Origin: Marinobacter arenosus
GTDB lineage: Bacteria > Pseudomonadota > Gammaproteobacteria > Pseudomonadales > Oleiphilaceae
Direction: 5' to 3'
Assembly: GCF_019264345.1 (NCBI RefSeq)
Contig: NZ_JAHVAO010000002.1
Coordinates: forward strand, 248,001 to 312,000
Length of the DNA stretch: 64,000 nt
The notes beneath the pieces are model-generated. The model worked only from the letters and a program-made list of their open reading frames with translations. It did no database searches and was not told the DNA's origin. The translations under genes were made by a program, and so were the position numbers. Positions 53,671 through 62,961 of the stretch are shown here, in pieces (within the stretch, counting starts at the first letter, position 1; each line of letters opens with the position of its first letter).

Positions 53671-54591
53671 CTACCGCTTGGTGCTGCGCTGGCGCTGTTT
53701 CTTTGGCTTCCGGCTAGGTGCCGGTTTGGCACCTGAACGCCCCGGGGGCTTCCCGGCCGGCTTATTGCCAGCGGCGGATTTGCGGGCTTTGTTGCCAGGA
53801 CGCTTGCCAGTGGCAGCGCCGCCCGGTTTGGCGGGGCGGGTTTGTTTGCGGGTTCCCGGCGGTGCCTCGGATGAGGAATCTTTGATGGCGTCGAACAGCA
53901 CCGCCAGCTCCTTGCTGGTGAGGTCTCGCCATTGGCCAACCGGCAGGCCCCCCAGGCTGACGTTCATGATGCGGATGCGTTCGAGTTTGGTGACGTCATA
54001 GCCGAAGTGTTCACACATCCGGCGTATCTGGCGATTCAGACCCTGGACCAGAACAATCCGGAAAACGAATCGGGATTCCTGTTGAATCTTACACTTCTTG
54101 GTGACGGTGCCCAGGATCGGTACGCCGCCGGCCATACCTTGAATAAAGTCTTTGGTGATGGGCTTGTCGACGGTGACCAGGTATTCCTTTTCGTGATTGT
54201 TGCCGGCCCGGAGAATCTTGTTCACCAGGTCACCGTTGCTGGTCATGAAGATCAGCCCCTGGGAATCCTTGTCGAGCCGGCCAATGGGGAAAATGCGCTC
54301 GCTGTGTCCGACAAACCGCTGGATATTCTGCTTTTCGGCGGTGTCGGTGGTACTGACGATGCCCACCGGCTTGTTGACGGCAATGAACACCAGGTCTTCT
54401 TCTGATCGCGGCTCAATGACCTGGCCGTTGACCTTGACCGTGTCGGTCGGCAAGACCTGATCGCCCACCGTGGCGCGTTTACCGTTGATGTAGACGTTGC
54501 CCTGTTCGATGTAACGGTCCGCCTCCCGCCGGGAGCAGAGTCCGCTTTCGCTGATGTATTTGTTCAGACGGGTGGAGGAACTGGTGGTCAT
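53671..54591 (-). CDS. rluF: 23S rRNA pseudouridine(2604) synthase RluF
   Basis: 306 residues: S4 RNA-binding domain (8-60), then catalytic domain with Asp107 in G-R-L-D-K-D-S-Q-G, the same position as E. coli RluF, and [10 protein letters not shown]. The last 70 or so residues are a basic low-complexity tail of Lys, Arg, Pro, Gly and Ala. Modifies 23S rRNA. ATG 54591 has only GGACC before it; the frame is open further upstream without homology. Confidence 0.9.
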   Translation of the reverse strand: MTTSSSTRLNKYISESGLCSRREADRYIEQGNVYINGKRATVGDQVLPTDTVKVNGQVIEPRSEEDLVFIAVNKPVGIVSTTDTAEKQNIQRFVGHSERIFPIGRLDKDSQGLIFMTSNGDLVNKILRAGNNHEKEYLVTVDKPITKDFIQGMAGGVPILGTVTKKCKIQQESRFVFRIVLVQGLNRQIRRMCEHFGYDVTKLERIRIMNVSLGGLPVGQWRDLTSKELAVLFDAIKDSSSEAPPGTRKQTRPAKPGGAATGKRPGNKARKSAAGNKPAGKPPGRSGAKPAPSRKPKKQRQRSTKR

Positions 54592-54743
54592 CGGTGGTCC
54601 GGTCGGTGGCTGAGTGAGCACATGATAGCAGGGGTGCAACGGGCTTACAGCCTCTGCGCTGGCGCTTTCACACCGGCTCTGCCATGATTTGGGGTCATTC
54701 AAATCATGCTTCGAAAAATGTCACCCACAAGCACAAGGTCTTT

Positions 54744-55136
54744 ATGGAAAAGACACGCATCACGATTGTCTCGGTCACCGGTATTGTTCTGTTTTTCCTG
54801 GCGAACTACCTCTGCCGCTTTCTCCTCGGCTTCACGGGTGTGCTGCCCTCGGTGCTGATCGCCGTTTTGATTGCGGCCTACATGGGCTTCTCCGTGGCCC
54901 GCGCCCTGAAGCGGGAGCCTCTGCCGGAGGAGCGGTCGCGGGCGCTGTGGATTTACGGCGGGTTTCTGGGGGCCTTGTTCCTGGCGTTTGGGGTCTGGGT
55001 ATTCATGGATACCGGCTTCGATACGCTGACGGCCGCGACCCTGCTTTCCCATTACCTGCCGTATCCGGCGTTTGCCCACGTTTTTCTCTCGGACAGACTC
55101 ATCCGCCTGTTTCTAGACGGCAACGCGCAGGCCTGA
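54744..55136 (+). CDS. Small membrane protein of unknown function
   Basis: 130 residues, four hydrophobic helices (about 6-26, 32-50, 68-88, 95-115) with a short charged loop R-A-L-K-R-E-P-L-P-E-E-R. It resembles the ABZJ_00895-type family in layout, but I am not sure. AAGG ahead of the ATG; 17 bases before fetA, so it is part of the same transcript and may relate to metal export. Confidence 0.68.
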   Translation: MEKTRITIVSVTGIVLFFLANYLCRFLLGFTGVLPSVLIAVLIAAYMGFSVARALKREPLPEERSRALWIYGGFLGALFLAFGVWVFMDTGFDTLTAATLLSHYLPYPAFAHVFLSDRLIRLFLDGNAQA

Positions 55137-55153
55137 CCCGTGCGGAGAACCCG

Positions 55154-55759
55154 TTGACGACGCTGACCTTGGACAAGCTCTCCGTGGGATCGCTGGAGGG
55201 CATCGATCTCTCGATTTCCGGTGGTGACATCGTCTGCGTGTCCGGTCCTTCGGGCAGCGGAAAGAGCCGCCTGCTCCGGGCTGTTGCGGACCTGGATCCT
55301 CACGACGGGGAGGTGCGGCTGGACGATACCGCCCAGGGCAATGTCCCGGGGCACACCTGGCGTCAGCAGGTCATGATGGTGCCGGCGGACAGCCAGTGGT
55401 GGTTCGAGGATGTGGGTGCCCATTTCGGGCCGGATGCCCGGACGGTGCCCGGTGCACTCGGCTTCCCGCCCGAGGTGATGGACTGGACCGTGAGCCGGTT
55501 GTCCTCGGGGGAGAAACAGCGTTTGGCGGTCCTGCGGGCGCTGACCCGGAATCCCCGGGTCCTGTTGCTCGACGAACCTACCGCGAACCTGGATGACGCC
55601 ATGATCCACCAGGTTGAAAATTGGCTGCTTGCGGAAATCCGGAAACGGGATCTGCCGGTGATCTGGGTCGCCCACGATACCGCCCAGATTGAGCGTGTGG
55701 CGAGCCGGCATTACCGGATCCGGGGGCACACGCTGGAGGCGGTCCATGGAAGTCATTGA
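55154..55759 (+). CDS. fetA: Iron-export ABC ATPase, FetA type
   Basis: 201 residues, short ABC ATPase. Walker A G-P-S-G-S-G-K-S (31-38), signature L-S-S-G-E-K-Q-R, Walker B V-L-L-L-D-E-P and switch His in V-A-H-D-T. With FetB it forms the YbbLM/FetAB exporter that improves resistance to iron-linked peroxide stress. TTG start with GCGGAG six bases upstream; the frame is open upstream over the previous gene. Overlaps fetB by 14 bases. Confidence 0.85.
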   Translation: MTTLTLDKLSVGSLEGIDLSISGGDIVCVSGPSGSGKSRLLRAVADLDPHDGEVRLDDTAQGNVPGHTWRQQVMMVPADSQWWFEDVGAHFGPDARTVPGALGFPPEVMDWTVSRLSSGEKQRLAVLRALTRNPRVLLLDEPTANLDDAMIHQVENWLLAEIRKRDLPVIWVAHDTAQIERVASRHYRIRGHTLEAVHGSH

Positions 55760-56549
55760 TCTTGCCTGGTGGAAACTCGCGCTTACGGCGGTGCTGATCC
55801 TGGTGCTGGCGGGCGTTAGCCTTGTCACCCGGCTTGGCGTTGCCCGCAGCCTGCTCATTGCCGCCACTCGCACGATCATCCAGCTGGCGTTGATCGGGTT
55901 GGTGCTGGAAGCACTGTTCGCATCCTCCGAATTCTATTGGGTTGCCCTGCTGGCCATGATCATGCTGCTGGTCGCCGGACGGGAAGTCATGGCGCGGCAG
56001 CATCGCCGGTTGCGGGGCTTCTGGTCCTTTGGCATCGGTACCGGGGCCATGTTTGTTTCCTCCTTCACGGTGACGGTGCTGGCGCTGGTCGTGGTGATTG
56101 GTCCTGAGCCCTGGTATGAGCCGCAGTATGCGATTCCACTGCTCGGGATGATGCTGGGTAACACCATGACCGGCGTGGCATTGAGTCTGGACCGCCTGAA
56201 CGAGTCGGTCTGGAGCCAGCGCTCGATCATCGAGAACCGCCTGATGCTCGGTGAGCCCTGGCAGGGTGCACTTGAAGACATCCGCAGGCACGCCATGCGA
56301 AGCGGTATGATGCCGTCCATCAACGCCATGGCCGCCGCGGGCATCGTCAGTTTGCCTGGGATGATGACCGGTCAGATACTGGCAGGGAGTCCGCCCGCGG
56401 TGGCGGTCAAATACCAGATTCTGGTGATGCTTACGATCACCGTCGGTACCGGTTTCGGGACCTTGATGGCGGTGTCCTGGGGCAGTCGGCGACTGTTCGA
56501 CGATCGTGAGCGTCTCCGACTGGACCGTTTGTTAACACAGAAGAACTGA
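55746..56549 (+). CDS. fetB: Iron-export ABC permease, FetB type
   Basis: 267 residues with about seven helices. A-A-T-R-T-I-I-Q-L-A-L-I-G-L-V-L, P-L-L-G-M-M-L-G-N-T-M-T-G-V-A-L and S-L-P-G-M-M-T-G-Q-I-L-A-G are the conserved motifs of the UPF0014/FetB family. GGAGG before ATG 55746. Works with the ATPase upstream. Confidence 0.9.
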   Translation: MEVIDLAWWKLALTAVLILVLAGVSLVTRLGVARSLLIAATRTIIQLALIGLVLEALFASSEFYWVALLAMIMLLVAGREVMARQHRRLRGFWSFGIGTGAMFVSSFTVTVLALVVVIGPEPWYEPQYAIPLLGMMLGNTMTGVALSLDRLNESVWSQRSIIENRLMLGEPWQGALEDIRRHAMRSGMMPSINAMAAAGIVSLPGMMTGQILAGSPPAVAVKYQILVMLTITVGTGFGTLMAVSWGSRRLFDDRERLRLDRLLTQKN

Positions 56550-56568
56550 TAAGGCTGCACGAGCACTC

Positions 56569-57579
56569 ATGAAAACATCCATCCCGACCAACCTGATCCT
56601 CGGTTTTCTGGGTGTCGGTAAAACCACTGCGATTCTGGACCTGTTGAAAGCCAAACCGGACGGCGAGGTCTGGGCCGTGCTCGTCAACGAATTTGGCGAA
56701 GTCGGCATTGACGGGGCGATGCTCCAATCCGAGGGCGCGGCGATCAAGGAAATTCCCGGGGGCTGCATGTGCTGCGTGGCTGGCCTGCCCATGCAGGTCG
56801 GGCTGAACCAACTGATCCGGCAGGCCAGGCCGGATCGCCTGATTATCGAGCCTACGGGACTGGGTCACCCGTCACAGATCCTGGACACCCTGACCGGTGA
56901 ACACTACGCCAACGTGCTTGATCTGGGTCCGGTGATCACGCTGGTCGATCCGCGCAAGCTTGAAGACCCTCGCGTGCTTGAGAACGTGCAGTTTCGTGAC
57001 CAGGTGGCGGCCGCTGACATTCTGGTCGCCAACAAGACCGATCTGGCCTCGCCGGCGCAGATCGACGCGTTCGAGCAGTGGGCTGCCTCCCTGTCCAGTC
57101 CAAAGCGTGGCGTGTTCCGGACGAGTCAGGGCCGGCTGCGACCCGAGTGGCTGGACGGTCAGACCGACTTGCCCACGGTAACGACGCCGCACGCCCATCA
57201 CCATCACGACGAAAAACACGTTGAGCCCGCGCCCGACATTGGCGAGCAGCCCTGGCAACTGGTCAGGAATGCGGGGCAGGGATATGTCAGCCTGGGCTGG
57301 CGGATTCATCCGGAGATCCGGTTTGATGAGAAACGGCTGATGTCGCTGGCCATGGACGATCGGTTTGACCGGTTCAAAGCGGTTGTGCACTGTCTCGACG
57401 GCTGGCGAACGCTCAACATGGTGGACGGTTCGCTGTCTGTGACGGAGTGCGAACCCCGCGAACTGTCCCGGATTGAAGTCCTCAGTGTCGATGAGATTCC
57501 TGAGGCTGAGATGGATGACTGGGTGCAGGCGGCTGCCGGACTCCGGGAGGGCGACGCCATCAGAGGCCAGATGTCGTGA
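56569..57579 (+). CDS. CobW/COG0523 G3E GTPase metallochaperone
   Basis: 336 residues. Walker A G-F-L-G-V-G-K-T-T (12-20), metal motif C-M-C-C at 66-69 in G-G-C-M-C-C, guanine motif N-K-T-D, and a His-rich linker near 208-216 that may bind metal. Close to YjiA/ZigA-like zinc or iron handling proteins; the neighbouring FetAB makes a metal role likely. Overlaps the next gene by four bases (GTGA). Confidence 0.88.
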   Translation: MKTSIPTNLILGFLGVGKTTAILDLLKAKPDGEVWAVLVNEFGEVGIDGAMLQSEGAAIKEIPGGCMCCVAGLPMQVGLNQLIRQARPDRLIIEPTGLGHPSQILDTLTGEHYANVLDLGPVITLVDPRKLEDPRVLENVQFRDQVAAADILVANKTDLASPAQIDAFEQWAASLSSPKRGVFRTSQGRLRPEWLDGQTDLPTVTTPHAHHHHDEKHVEPAPDIGEQPWQLVRNAGQGYVSLGWRIHPEIRFDEKRLMSLAMDDRFDRFKAVVHCLDGWRTLNMVDGSLSVTECEPRELSRIEVLSVDEIPEAEMDDWVQAAAGLREGDAIRGQMS

Positions 57580-58226
57580 ACTGCCCGGTGTGCGAGCGGG
57601 GCCGACTGGTGGATTTCGAGACAGTCGGCACCCATCACTACCAGCGCTGCCCCCTGTGTGAAGCCACGGTCATGGCAGAGTCTTGTCGGCTATCGGAAGC
57701 CGAGGAGAAAGCGATCTACGATTACCACGAAAACGAATCGGGCGACCCCGGTTATCGGCGCTTTCTGTCCAAACTGGCGGAACCGCTATTGGAGCGGCTG
57801 GAACCCGGACTCTGCGGCCTGGATTTCGGCTGCGGGCCGGGGCCCGAGCTGGCCGGGATGCTGAGGGACGCCGGCATGGACATGCGTGTCTATGACCCGT
57901 TTTTCCATCCGTCAACGCAGGCCCTCCGTCACCAGTATGATTTTCTGACCTGTACCGAGGTCATTGAACACCTGCACAAGCCTGCAGCGGTATTTCGACA
58001 GCTCGACGGTCTGCTTAAGCCGGGTGGCTGGCTGGGTATCATGACGTGCTTCCAGACGGACGATGCCCGGTTCGCCAACTGGCATTACCGCCGGGATCCC
58101 ACCCATGTGGTTTTTTACCGTGAGCAGACGCTGGCCGTTATTGCCGGCCAGTTGGGTTGGGAATTGATCGTGCCCCGAAAAGACGTCGCACTGATGCGAA
58201 AGCCGGCTACTGCTGAGGGGCGCTGA
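57576..58226 (+). CDS. Zinc-ribbon class I SAM methyltransferase
   Basis: 216 residues. N-terminal C-P-V-C and C-P-L-C pairs (Cys3/6/25/28) form a zinc ribbon, followed by a methyltransferase domain with L-D-F-G-C-G-P-G and C-T-E-V-I-E-H-L. Substrate unknown. GTG start within the CobW stop. Its last 20 bases overlap the convergent peptidase gene. Confidence 0.82.
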   Translation: MNCPVCERGRLVDFETVGTHHYQRCPLCEATVMAESCRLSEAEEKAIYDYHENESGDPGYRRFLSKLAEPLLERLEPGLCGLDFGCGPGPELAGMLRDAGMDMRVYDPFFHPSTQALRHQYDFLTCTEVIEHLHKPAAVFRQLDGLLKPGGWLGIMTCFQTDDARFANWHYRRDPTHVVFYREQTLAVIAGQLGWELIVPRKDVALMRKPATAEGR

Positions 58227-59205
58227 GGGCAGGACACGACAGCGTCGGGCAACTTTCAGGACGCGGCACGACCTTGCCTTGTTCGATCTGAGGGCCGAAA
58301 CGCTCTGGGGCCAACGCGGAAGCGCAGCGTTGGGCCTGCTTGGCCTCCTCAATGCATCCGGTCTCGCCCAGCGTATGGGCCAGGTTGTTCCAGCCGACGG
58401 CTTCCCGGGGGAAGCGGGTAACCAGGCGGGTAAAGTGGTCGGTGGCGTCCGTCAGGTTCTGGCGCGTGTAGGCAATGTTGCCCTGGCCCAGAATGGCGGC
58501 GGGTTGATCCGGCCACTGTTGTTCCGCGGTCTGGTACGCGGTCATGGCGGCATGGGTTCGCCCCGTGGTTTCGAGGTCGTTGGCTGAGGCGAGAAAGGCC
58601 AATGCCTCGGCGCTGGCAGGAATCCGGTCGGGTGGCAGCATAACGGCCGCCCAGTTGTCGGTTCGGGACCAGGTGTTCATGAACACCTCCACACTGGTTT
58701 CATGGCGCTCACGAGTGTCTGTATGCAGGATGATGGTCTGCTTCTGGGGGTCGAAGCCGATCACCACGGCAAAGTGCCACTGGGGCCACCAGTTAAACAG
58801 CAGGTTCTGCATCACCAGCACGGGATTGCCTGCAGCCACTTCCTCAAGCAGGCTTTCCAGGCTGCCATCCAGCGGGTAGACCAGCATGTTGTGGGCGCGC
58901 CCGGCGGCCACCATTTCCACCTGCAGCGATCCTTCCCGGCCGGGAATGTAGACCAGATCGCGCAACAGTTCCGGGTTGGTGTTCAGACCCTGGCTGTTGA
59001 GCATCATGGCCAGTGAAGCCGGCCCACATTGATAGCGTTCCTGAGGGTAGAACGGCACATCGTCCAGAACAGTGCGTGTCTGAAGGGTCTCATCGCCTTC
59101 GGGGGCAGAGGGCCATTTGGGGGCTGAGGCGCAACCGGCCAGCAGCAGGACCAGTAAGAGACTGATCAGGCTGCCGGTCGGTTTAAGAGAGAGCGTGAAA
59201 GGCAC
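58207..59205 (-). CDS. PA2778-family C39-like lipoprotein peptidase with TPR
   Basis: 332 residues. Lipobox L-A-G-C with Cys25. Papain-like C39 domain: Cys60 in Y-Q-C-G-P-A-S-L, His near 144 in Q-W-H-F-A-V-V-I-G, Asp in L-H-T-D. TPR-like helices from about 205 to 310 (L-A-S-A-N-D-L-E-T and G-W-N-N-L-A-H-T). Probably an outer-membrane-anchored peptidase in the periplasm. GTG start directly after the PA2779-type stop (TAAGTG), so the two genes are coupled. Confidence 0.88.
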   Translation of the reverse strand: MPFTLSLKPTGSLISLLLVLLLAGCASAPKWPSAPEGDETLQTRTVLDDVPFYPQERYQCGPASLAMMLNSQGLNTNPELLRDLVYIPGREGSLQVEMVAAGRAHNMLVYPLDGSLESLLEEVAAGNPVLVMQNLLFNWWPQWHFAVVIGFDPQKQTIILHTDTRERHETSVEVFMNTWSRTDNWAAVMLPPDRIPASAEALAFLASANDLETTGRTHAAMTAYQTAEQQWPDQPAAILGQGNIAYTRQNLTDATDHFTRLVTRFPREAVGWNNLAHTLGETGCIEEAKQAQRCASALAPERFGPQIEQGKVVPRPESCPTLSCPALSAPQQ

Positions 59206-59607
59206 TTACCGGATGCAGTTGATGAACGGGAAGATGTTCGTGGCACACAGCATATCGGTAATGATGAAGACAAGCAGAAACAGCACGATGATGCCGACCA
59301 CGTCCTGGCCGGCGGGGGCTTCCGCGAGTTGCTGCTCGAAATCGGCCAGTTCCTGCGGCGTGAGGTTCTGGATGCGGTCACGGACCTGATCGTCGCTCAC
59401 ACCCATCTCGGCCAGCTTGTCCTGTACTTCCTGGGTTTCCAGCATATCCATCAGTTGCTGACGATCCAGTTGCACTTCCTGACCACTGATCATTTCGCCG
59501 GTGCCGACCATGGCGGCGGACGCGGTGGAGGACCAGACAGACCCCAGGCTGATCATCAGGGCCATGAAAAACGAAACGTATCTCAGGTGCTTTCTAATAC
59601 CGGACAT
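59206..59607 (-). CDS. PA2779-family small membrane protein
   Basis: 133 residues. Signal peptide (to about 32), acidic helical middle (45-95) with Q-L-M-D-M-L-E-T and L-T-P-Q-E-L-A-D-F-E-Q-Q-L, membrane helix (about 102-120) and a short tail C-A-T-N-I-F-P-F-I-N-C-I-R. Always paired with a PA2778-type peptidase in Pseudomonas; could be its substrate or partner, which is inference. Confidence 0.85.
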   Translation of the reverse strand: MSGIRKHLRYVSFFMALMISLGSVWSSTASAAMVGTGEMISGQEVQLDRQQLMDMLETQEVQDKLAEMGVSDDQVRDRIQNLTPQELADFEQQLAEAPAGQDVVGIIVLFLLVFIITDMLCATNIFPFINCIR

Positions 59608-59694
59608 CTTTGGCTCCTGCTTCTAGTTGTGTCTTATGACCATAAACCAGACACAGGTGACCGTTCAATATACGAAATTGTCATCTGCTGGCCA

Positions 59695-61158
59695 TCAGAA
59701 CGTTGAAAGACCGGTAAATTCCATAAGGCGATAGCGCCAATACCGGACGCTGGAGTGATCGGCCCACGCCTCGTACGGCAGGCTCATGACCGGATCATCC
59801 CCCGGGCCAAGCTGCCATTGTTCGTTGAAGAAGTGCGTGACTTTACGGGCCGTGGGAGCGCCGGGCGCCAGGGACAGCCAGACGCTGGTCTCCAGGTTGA
59901 GGTCGTCCAGGTTTCGGCGGGTAAAGTTGGCGGAACCCAGCAGTATCTCGCTGTTACCCTGTTCCGGGCGCAACATCAGCAGCTTGCTGTGGCACTGTTC
60001 GCCCTGGGTATTGCACCAGCGCACCGATACGCCGGCCTCGTGCAGTTCCAGTGCGGTCTGACGGTTGGGAACCCCACTCTTTGAATGACCAAAGGCTTCG
60101 TTATTGGCGTCCAGCAACACCCGCAGGGTTGCGCCTCGCCGCTGGGCCTCCAGCAGGCCTTCCACGATGCCTCGATGGGAGAGGTAGAAAATCGCCAGGT
60201 CCAACCGGTCGCCGGGGCCGGCGCGGCCAATCATGTCCAGGGCCGAGTCCCGGATCGCCGATTCGGTGAGCACTCGTAGGTGGCCCGGGCTGGGGATGTG
60301 GTCACGTCTGTTGTCCGGCGTTGCCTCGAGATCCTCGATAACACCAATCCACCGGTCGACAACGGAGGTGTCGGCACCGGACATGGACAGAACCGCCCGC
60401 TCGCTTTTCAGGAGATCGCCGACGGCGGCACCGGTGAAGCTGAGGCCAATGTTGCTGTGGCGGCTGCTGCCGTCGTGGGGGTTGGCGGAGGTGACCAGGC
60501 CCCGAAAGCCGGCCTCCTGGTCGACCACCAGCATTTTGCGATGGTTGGCCTTGAAGTTCAGCAGGGCCAGGTAACTGCGCAGGGTGACTTTGCGGTCGCC
60601 CAGAGCGTTGGACAGCCAGCCGTGGTCTGGGTTATTGCCCAGCCACTGGCAGCACAGCCGCCAGAGGGAAGACCAGGTCGGGTTGCTGTCCCGCAGCGGG
60701 GGCAGGCTGGTCTCGATTACGGTAATTCCGGCGTCGCGCAGCGTTTCGAACCAGGGCGATCGGGAGCCGCCGTACATGGTGTTGAGCGGGTCGGAAATGA
60801 CGATCACATCGATGTCCGGCCGGGCTCGTTTACGGGCAACGAGGGCGTCCGTTAATTGCTTCGCCAGGGGGCGGTGGGCAACGTCTTCCGGCCCCGTGCT
60901 GTTGTAAAGAAACATGTCCACCAGAACAAACGTCTCGGCATCGCCAATCAGGCGCAGAACCTCGTCGAAAATCTCATGGTCCCGGGTTTCAGAGCCGTCA
61001 GCATGATGGCGGGTGACGTCGGTGAGGAGCACCGGGTTCTCCAGTGGCAGGACGCTGCCCCGGTAACTGATGCCCGATGGCAGGGATTTGTGGGTGTGAT
61101 AAAGGCCCATGCCGGCCAGAAGGAGAAAAAACAGGGCTATCAGCAACTTCAATGTCAT
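59695..61158 (-). CDS. Phospholipase D-like protein with membrane anchor
   Basis: 487 residues. N-terminal membrane helix (about 2-18), then two PLD modules. First motif N-H-R-K-M-L-V-V-D has His206, Lys208 and Asp213. The second, C-H-S-K-L-L-M-L-R, has His390 and Lys392 but Arg397 where the Asp is expected, which may alter activity. S-A-N and G-S-A-N-F segments follow both motifs as usual. Layout resembles cardiolipin synthases, but the substrate is unknown. ATG 61158 chosen; ribosome site weak. Confidence 0.85.
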   Translation of the reverse strand: MTLKLLIALFFLLLAGMGLYHTHKSLPSGISYRGSVLPLENPVLLTDVTRHHADGSETRDHEIFDEVLRLIGDAETFVLVDMFLYNSTGPEDVAHRPLAKQLTDALVARKRARPDIDVIVISDPLNTMYGGSRSPWFETLRDAGITVIETSLPPLRDSNPTWSSLWRLCCQWLGNNPDHGWLSNALGDRKVTLRSYLALLNFKANHRKMLVVDQEAGFRGLVTSANPHDGSSRHSNIGLSFTGAAVGDLLKSERAVLSMSGADTSVVDRWIGVIEDLEATPDNRRDHIPSPGHLRVLTESAIRDSALDMIGRAGPGDRLDLAIFYLSHRGIVEGLLEAQRRGATLRVLLDANNEAFGHSKSGVPNRQTALELHEAGVSVRWCNTQGEQCHSKLLMLRPEQGNSEILLGSANFTRRNLDDLNLETSVWLSLAPGAPTARKVTHFFNEQWQLGPGDDPVMSLPYEAWADHSSVRYWRYRLMEFTGLSTF

Positions 61159-61314
61159 GTCTGTACGTCCGCGTCCTGTGTCGATGCTCGGGCTACTATA
61201 CGTGAGCTTCCTCTCAGGTAAACAAACACTTACAAAAAACACTTCGTTCCCGGTATCGCCGCGGGCCCACTGTTTCTAAACTAGCCAGATCAATCGTTTA
61301 GAATAACGTGTCCT

Positions 61315-62961
61315 GTGAACTCACTTTTCTTCCTGTTTTCGCACCTGTTCAGCCTGAGGCTGCTGGTGGTCGTGGCGGCGGTGGTGTTTGCCGTTGCCGG
61401 CGATCACCTTGCGTTCCTCAGTTGGGCCGACCGTGTTCTGCTCAGTTTGCTGGGCGCCCCGGATTCCGACAACCTGTCGATGCCGATCCCGGCTGACGCG
61501 CTGCAGGCGACCCTGACGGCGCGCGGTCTGTCCGAGCCGGTCTGGTCCGATCTGGCCATTCGCGTGGGCCTGGTGTTGTCAGCGCTCTATCTGGTGCTTG
61601 CAATCCCGAAGATGGGGGCGTCGGTGGCGCTGCCGGTCACGCTCCTGCTGGGTGGTTCGCTGATTGTTCTGCAGGCAGCGCTGACCTTCTACAACAGCGA
61701 ATGGTTGCCCCTGGGTGAGGTGATCACCTTGCTGGGCGCCGGGTTTGTGACCATGCTCTTCTGGCTTCAGCCGGATCGTGAGATACGCGCATTGAGCGCC
61801 AACGTCCGCGAGGCCCGTGTTCGACTCGCCAAGCTGCTGCTGCAACAGGGGCACACCGACGAGGCCCTGGACGCCATAATGGCTTGTCCGGTGTGTGAGG
61901 ATGCGCTGGAGGTTCGTTATGAGATCGCCATCCAGCAGGAACGGAAGCGTCAGTACGAGAAAGCAATCCAGACGTATCGGGGCATCCTGGAGAACCGGAA
62001 GCACTTCCGGGACGCCGCAGACCGGTTGGCGGCGCTGGAGAAACTCTCCCCGGAAACAACCTCCCTGCAGACAGGTGGTTTCGACAGTACCCGAACATTG
62101 CTGATGCCGGCGCAGTCCCTGAGCCGACCCACCCTGGGCAGGTACGAGATTGAACGGGAAATAGGGCGGGGTGCCATGGGCGTTGTGTACCTCGGCAAGG
62201 ACCCCAAGATCGCCCGTACCGTCGCCATCAAGACTCTGAGTTATGAGGCCTTCGACGACGGCCACCTGGCGGAGTTGAAAGACCGCTTCTTCCGCGAAGC
62301 CGAAGCCGCCGGCCGGCTCAATCACCCGGCCATCGTGACCGTTTATGATGTCGGCGAAGAGGCAGACCTCGCCTACATCGCCATGGATTATGCGAGGGGC
62401 CGGCCCCTGAGCGATTTTGGCAAGCCGGGGCGGTTGCTGCCGCTGCATACGGTGCTGGATATCGTGGCCCAGGTGGCGGATGCCCTGGCCTATGCCCACA
62501 GCCAGAAAATCGTGCATCGGGATATCAAGCCGGGCAACATCATCTACAACCCGGACGACGGTGGCATCAAGATTACCGACTTCGGTATCGCCAAGATTTC
62601 CGACGATTCCCGGACTCGCACCGGCAGTGTGATGGGCAGCCCGCTGTATATGTCGCCGGAGCAGCTCAAGGGCCAGAAGGTCACCGGTGCCTCGGATATC
62701 TACAGCCTCGGTGTCACCCTGTACAAACTGGTGAGCGGGGAGACACCCTACCAGGGGGATACCCTGGCCAACCTGACCTACCAGATTCTTAACAAGCGTC
62801 CCCGCAGTGTTCGCGAATTCAATGCCGATCTTCCAAACGGCCTGGTTCGACTGATCAATAAGGCAATCCAGCGTGAACCGGACAAGCGATTTGCGTCCGC
62901 GTCCACCATGGCCGAGGCAGTCCGCCGGCTCGCCGTCAGGGAAGCAAAGGAGGTCTCCTGA
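61315..62961 (+). CDS. Membrane Ser/Thr protein kinase with TPR-like linker
   Basis: 548 residues. N-terminus: one helix (about 14-30), a short outside loop of some 50 residues, then three helices (80-155), which looks like the membrane part of a CHASE2 sensor with its sensor domain lost. TPR-like helices (165-250). Kinase from about 278: G-A-M-G-V-V-Y glycine loop, Lys306, H-R-D at 401-403 with D-I-K-P-G-N, D-F-G from Asp422, S-P-E-Q-L. All catalytic residues present. GTG start with a poor ribosome site. Overlaps the phosphatase start. Confidence 0.9.
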   Translation: MNSLFFLFSHLFSLRLLVVVAAVVFAVAGDHLAFLSWADRVLLSLLGAPDSDNLSMPIPADALQATLTARGLSEPVWSDLAIRVGLVLSALYLVLAIPKMGASVALPVTLLLGGSLIVLQAALTFYNSEWLPLGEVITLLGAGFVTMLFWLQPDREIRALSANVREARVRLAKLLLQQGHTDEALDAIMACPVCEDALEVRYEIAIQQERKRQYEKAIQTYRGILENRKHFRDAADRLAALEKLSPETTSLQTGGFDSTRTLLMPAQSLSRPTLGRYEIEREIGRGAMGVVYLGKDPKIARTVAIKTLSYEAFDDGHLAELKDRFFREAEAAGRLNHPAIVTVYDVGEEADLAYIAMDYARGRPLSDFGKPGRLLPLHTVLDIVAQVADALAYAHSQKIVHRDIKPGNIIYNPDDGGIKITDFGIAKISDDSRTRTGSVMGSPLYMSPEQLKGQKVTGASDIYSLGVTLYKLVSGETPYQGDTLANLTYQILNKRPRSVREFNADLPNGLVRLINKAIQREPDKRFASASTMAEAVRRLAVREAKEVS

